Part shown: piece after piece, positions 13,326 to 15,218 of the stretch
Numbering within the stretch: the first letter of the stretch is position 1
Layout: the number at the start of each line of letters is the position of its first letter
Source of the DNA: CANIGN01 sp964538275
GTDB lineage: Bacteria > Bdellovibrionota > UBA2428
Direction: 5' to 3'
DNA: 15,218 nucleotides
NCBI GenBank assembly: GCA_964538275.1
Contig: CAZIFW010000059.1
Location: 1 to 15,218 of the forward strand
The notes under the pieces: model-generated
The model's database searches: none
What the model saw: only the letters and a program-made list of their open reading frames with translations
Told to the model about the DNA's origin: nothing
Position numbers and translations under genes: made by a program

Positions 13326-13532
13326 TGAGTCTGTATAGTATTTTTTGCCACAGTTAACAGCTCTCTAGGAAGGGATAGGGATTCCCAAGATCCTATATTT
13401 TAGCAAGAGGAGCGACTTAAGGGGGATGTGGAACGTGGTCGACGCGCCGCGGTGTCTTGCGCTCTGAATTGTCTTTGTTTAGCTCTCATGACGCCTTTGA
13501 CTCCGGTGAGGGCGGGTTTTAGTGTCGTCCCC
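13326..13532. other. Divergent intergenic region and GC-rich skp leader
   Basis: This 207-base gap holds the start regions of the permease (- strand) and skp (+ strand). A possible skp -10 element, TATATT, is at 13394-13399 without a good -35. The second half (about 13428-13530) is clearly more GC-rich than its surroundings. A GTG frame from 13428 runs into skp in phase, and a 13-codon frame starts at ATG 13426, but neither has a well-placed binding site. A hairpin with wobble pairs (13492-13499 with 13507-13514) is followed by GGTTTT. Read together, this looks like a long structured 5' leader rather than coding sequence. Confidence 0.4.
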
Positions 13533-14030
13533 ATGATGAAGAAGCTCATATTTACACTCAGTTTTACTTTGATTGGTCTTTCTTGGAGTGCCGTTAAAAT
13601 CGGTACCGTAGATATGGAGAAAGCTCTCCAATCTGTGAAAAAAGGCAAAGATGCTAAAGCACGTTTAGAGAAAAAATTTAAAGAGAAAAAAGCAAGTATC
13701 GATAAACAAGAAAAAGCTTTTGAAAAATCTCAAGAAGAATTCAAAAAGAAAAGCGTAGTTATGTCTGATAAGGCTAAAGGCGAGCAAGCTATGCAACTTC
13801 AACAAAAATATGCAGAAATCATGCAAGCTAAACAAAAAGCTCAAGTTGAAATGCAACAAGACGAACTCAAAGAAACTCAACCTATCCTCAAAGGATTGGG
13901 AGATATCATTGAAGGCGTAGCTAAAGATGCAAAAGTAGATATGGTTGTAGAAGCGCGCGCGGGCTTGCTTTACGCTGCTGATAAAGTTGATCTTACAGAC
14001 GCTCTTGTTAAAAAATTCGACAGCAAATAG
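13533..14030 (+). CDS. skp: Skp/OmpH-type periplasmic chaperone
   Basis: Periplasmic holdase that binds unfolded outer-membrane proteins between the Sec translocon and BamA. It has 165 residues from ATG 13533 (MMKKLIF), close to the family norm. A signal peptide (LIFTLSFTLIGLSWSA) with cleavage near SWSA-VK precedes the conserved opening KIGTVDMEKALQ. A long, Lys/Glu/Gln-rich helical hairpin, the tentacle of Skp, then runs to about residue 125, and the C-terminus returns to the body with MVVEARAGLLYAADKVDLTDALV. The frame extends back to GTG 13428, but those 35 residues are unlike Skp and would precede the signal peptide, so I reject them. No ribosome binding site is evident at 13533. It is upstream of lpxD, as in other outer-membrane biogenesis operons. 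Confidence 0.9.
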   Translation: MMKKLIFTLSFTLIGLSWSAVKIGTVDMEKALQSVKKGKDAKARLEKKFKEKKASIDKQEKAFEKSQEEFKKKSVVMSDKAKGEQAMQLQQKYAEIMQAKQKAQVEMQQDELKETQPILKGLGDIIEGVAKDAKVDMVVEARAGLLYAADKVDLTDALVKKFDSK

Positions 14031-14050
14031 TTCGTTGATGACTGGAAACT

Positions 14051-15109
14051 ATGAAGTCAACTCTTGAACGATGCCCTCATGAAGTCTTTGGATTCGAAGC
14101 ATTTTTAGATGAGCTCAAGGCTCAGGGCTTTACATTCAAGTTAGCAAATGACTCTGTAGTGTCTGCAAACTGGAAGGAATTGGAAAATCCACTTTCTTCT
14201 GGTTTTGCAGAACCCAGTAAAAAAGATTTTTGTTATCACACTAAAAAAACTTCTCTATCAGAGAAGTGGGGTTTGATTTTTAGAGATTCTAAAACTTGCA
14301 GCGATCCTGCTGCAAATGAAGTCGCTATAAATTGTCCGGATGCTGCTATGGATTTTTTACTTAGAAAAATGGCAGTCACTGAGTGGGTGGGTGAAGGTGA
14401 AAATCATACATCTACATATAAAAATAAATTCAAATTACGCGCAGAAGAAGGCGTAGTGATGGGACCTGATTGTGAACTCGGAGAAGGTGTTGTTCTCGAA
14501 GCGGGTGTTCGCGTAGGTGCTCGTGTAAAAATTGGTAAAGGTACTCGCATAGGTGCGGGTAGCCGAATAGCTGACGATACCGTAATAGGTGATCACTGTT
14601 ATTTTCGTGGACCCGTAAGTATAGGGGGTCACGGATTTGGTTTTATTGTTTATCCTAAATCACCGCTTCCTCGTCACCGCATTCATGTAGGAAGTGTGCT
14701 CATTGGAGATGGTGTTCAATTAGGATCTTTTGTGTGTGTAGATCGTGGAGTCTTTGAAGACACTGTGATTGGAAATTACGCAGCCACCGACAACATTGTG
14801 CAAATTGCACATAATTGCCGTGTAGGTAAGCACAATATTCTCTGTGGATTTGTAGCCTTGTCGGGATCAACCGTTTTGGGTGATTACGTAACATTAGGTG
14901 GTTTAGTTGTAAGCAAAGGTCATCTCACTGTAGGCAACAAAGTTTCTATTGGTGCGTTCAGTGCAATCACTACAGATGTGCCAGATGGAGCACAATTACG
15001 TGGCGTGCCTGCTAGGCCCATACGTCACGATTTAAGGATTATGGCAATTCAGGATAAACTTCCTGAAATTTATAATCAGCTCAAAGGATTTTTGAAGGAA
15101 ACAAAATGA
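14051..15109 (+). CDS. lpxD: LpxD, UDP-3-O-acylglucosamine N-acyltransferase
   Basis: Third step of lipid A synthesis: transfers an R-3-hydroxyacyl chain from ACP to the 2-amino group of UDP-3-O-acylglucosamine, in the cytoplasm as a trimer. It has 352 residues, typical length. The N-terminal uridine-binding domain (about 1-110) is divergent. Left-handed beta-helix hexapeptide repeats run from about 133 to 305. Family landmarks are GGHGFGF (192-198), CVDRGVFEDTVIGN (229-242) and IVQIAHNC (249-256), whose H254 corresponds to the catalytic histidine (H239 in E. coli). A C-terminal helix follows (RIMAIQDKLPEIYNQL). The start is ATG 14051, 20 bases after skp, with only a weak GGAAA upstream. The stop overlaps the lpxA start by four bases. 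Confidence 0.95.
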   Translation: MKSTLERCPHEVFGFEAFLDELKAQGFTFKLANDSVVSANWKELENPLSSGFAEPSKKDFCYHTKKTSLSEKWGLIFRDSKTCSDPAANEVAINCPDAAMDFLLRKMAVTEWVGEGENHTSTYKNKFKLRAEEGVVMGPDCELGEGVVLEAGVRVGARVKIGKGTRIGAGSRIADDTVIGDHCYFRGPVSIGGHGFGFIVYPKSPLPRHRIHVGSVLIGDGVQLGSFVCVDRGVFEDTVIGNYAATDNIVQIAHNCRVGKHNILCGFVALSGSTVLGDYVTLGGLVVSKGHLTVGNKVSIGAFSAITTDVPDGAQLRGVPARPIRHDLRIMAIQDKLPEIYNQLKGFLKETK

Positions 15110-15218
15110 TTCACCCTACAGCCATAATTGAAGACGGTGTTGAACTTGGAGAAAATGTAAAAGTTGGTCCTTACACTTACATACGTAGCGGTGCTAAAAT
15201 TGGCGCACGCACTGTAAT
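15106..15218 (+). CDS. lpxA: LpxA, UDP-N-acetylglucosamine acyltransferase (5' part)
   Basis: First step of lipid A synthesis, adding a 3-hydroxyacyl chain to UDP-GlcNAc. Only 37 codons lie in the window. The start MIHPTAIIEDGVELGENV and the following VGPYTYIRSGAKIG show the hexapeptide repeats and the N-terminal wording of LpxA (MIHPTAIV.. in many relatives). The ATG overlaps the lpxD TGA (ATGA, 15106-15109), so translation is probably coupled. A related hexapeptide acyltransferase cannot be excluded from so short a piece, but the context supports LpxA. Confidence 0.88.
   Translation, partial: MIHPTAIIEDGVELGENVKVGPYTYIRSGAKIGARTV

Noticed and set aside
8813..13427. Direct repeats or attachment sites flanking the inserted block
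   Set aside because: The only similarity seen by eye between the edges is short (TTTTAG-CAA-like at about 8840 and 13398), which is expected by chance; no integrase or transposase is present.
13428..13532. GTG-started extension of skp by 35 residues
   Set aside because: It would place a non-secretory, cysteine-containing stretch in front of a clear signal peptide; base composition differs from skp, and no well-spaced binding site exists.
1..15218. CRISPR arrays, tRNA or rRNA genes, insertion sequences
   Set aside because: No regularly spaced repeats, no tRNA-like cloverleaf ends, no rRNA sequence and no transposase-like protein were seen on either strand.

Overview
The window looks like chromosome from a Gram-negative bacterium with an outer membrane and lipid A, AT-rich, with a delta-proteobacterial or Bdellovibrionota-like gene order. 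The evidence is the run lysS - lolC - lolD - bamA - (interruption) - skp - lpxD - lpxA, an order known from delta-proteobacterial-type genomes, plus the wording of several proteins. The exact taxon cannot be fixed from the sequence alone; a Bdellovibrio relative is my best guess.

Layout. (1) 1-897, + strand: the 3' part of an unrecognised gene whose start lies outside the window. (2) 957-2936, - strand: a compact four-gene cassette. In transcription order it holds a polytopic membrane protein, a small winged-helix regulator, a three-helix membrane protein with a six-cysteine domain, and a two-helix mini-membrane protein. Alternating GTTTGT/ACAAAC half-sites just upstream could be its operator. 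(3) 3017-8812, + strand: lysS, then the lipoprotein-sorting ABC transporter genes lolC/E (one permease gene) and lolD, then bamA, the outer-membrane beta-barrel assembly gene. (4) 8873-13325: a block of six genes where skp would be expected to follow bamA. It holds an NhaR-like LysR regulator; a three-gene ATGA-coupled operon made of a bacterial eRF1/Pelota-like protein (baeRF type), a single-pass membrane protein and a short ribosome hibernation factor (HPF/RaiA); a secreted iota-class (COG4337-type) carbonic anhydrase homologue; and, convergent to it, an SbtA-family sodium/bicarbonate permease homologue. (5) 13533-15218, + strand: the envelope operon resumes with skp/ompH, lpxD and the start of lpxA, with no fabZ between the last two.

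How they work together. Lol proteins deliver lipoproteins, Skp escorts and BamA inserts outer-membrane proteins, and LpxD and LpxA make the acylated precursors of lipid A, so regions 3 and 5 are one outer-membrane biogenesis locus. Region 4 carries two themes foreign to it: control of idle or stalled ribosomes (baeRF + membrane protein + HPF) and handling of inorganic carbon (carbonic anhydrase + bicarbonate permease). The baeRF-TM-HPF operon and the carbonic anhydrase/permease pair are the parts of the window most worth following up. All family assignments come from reading translations and recalled family motifs; no database search was run.
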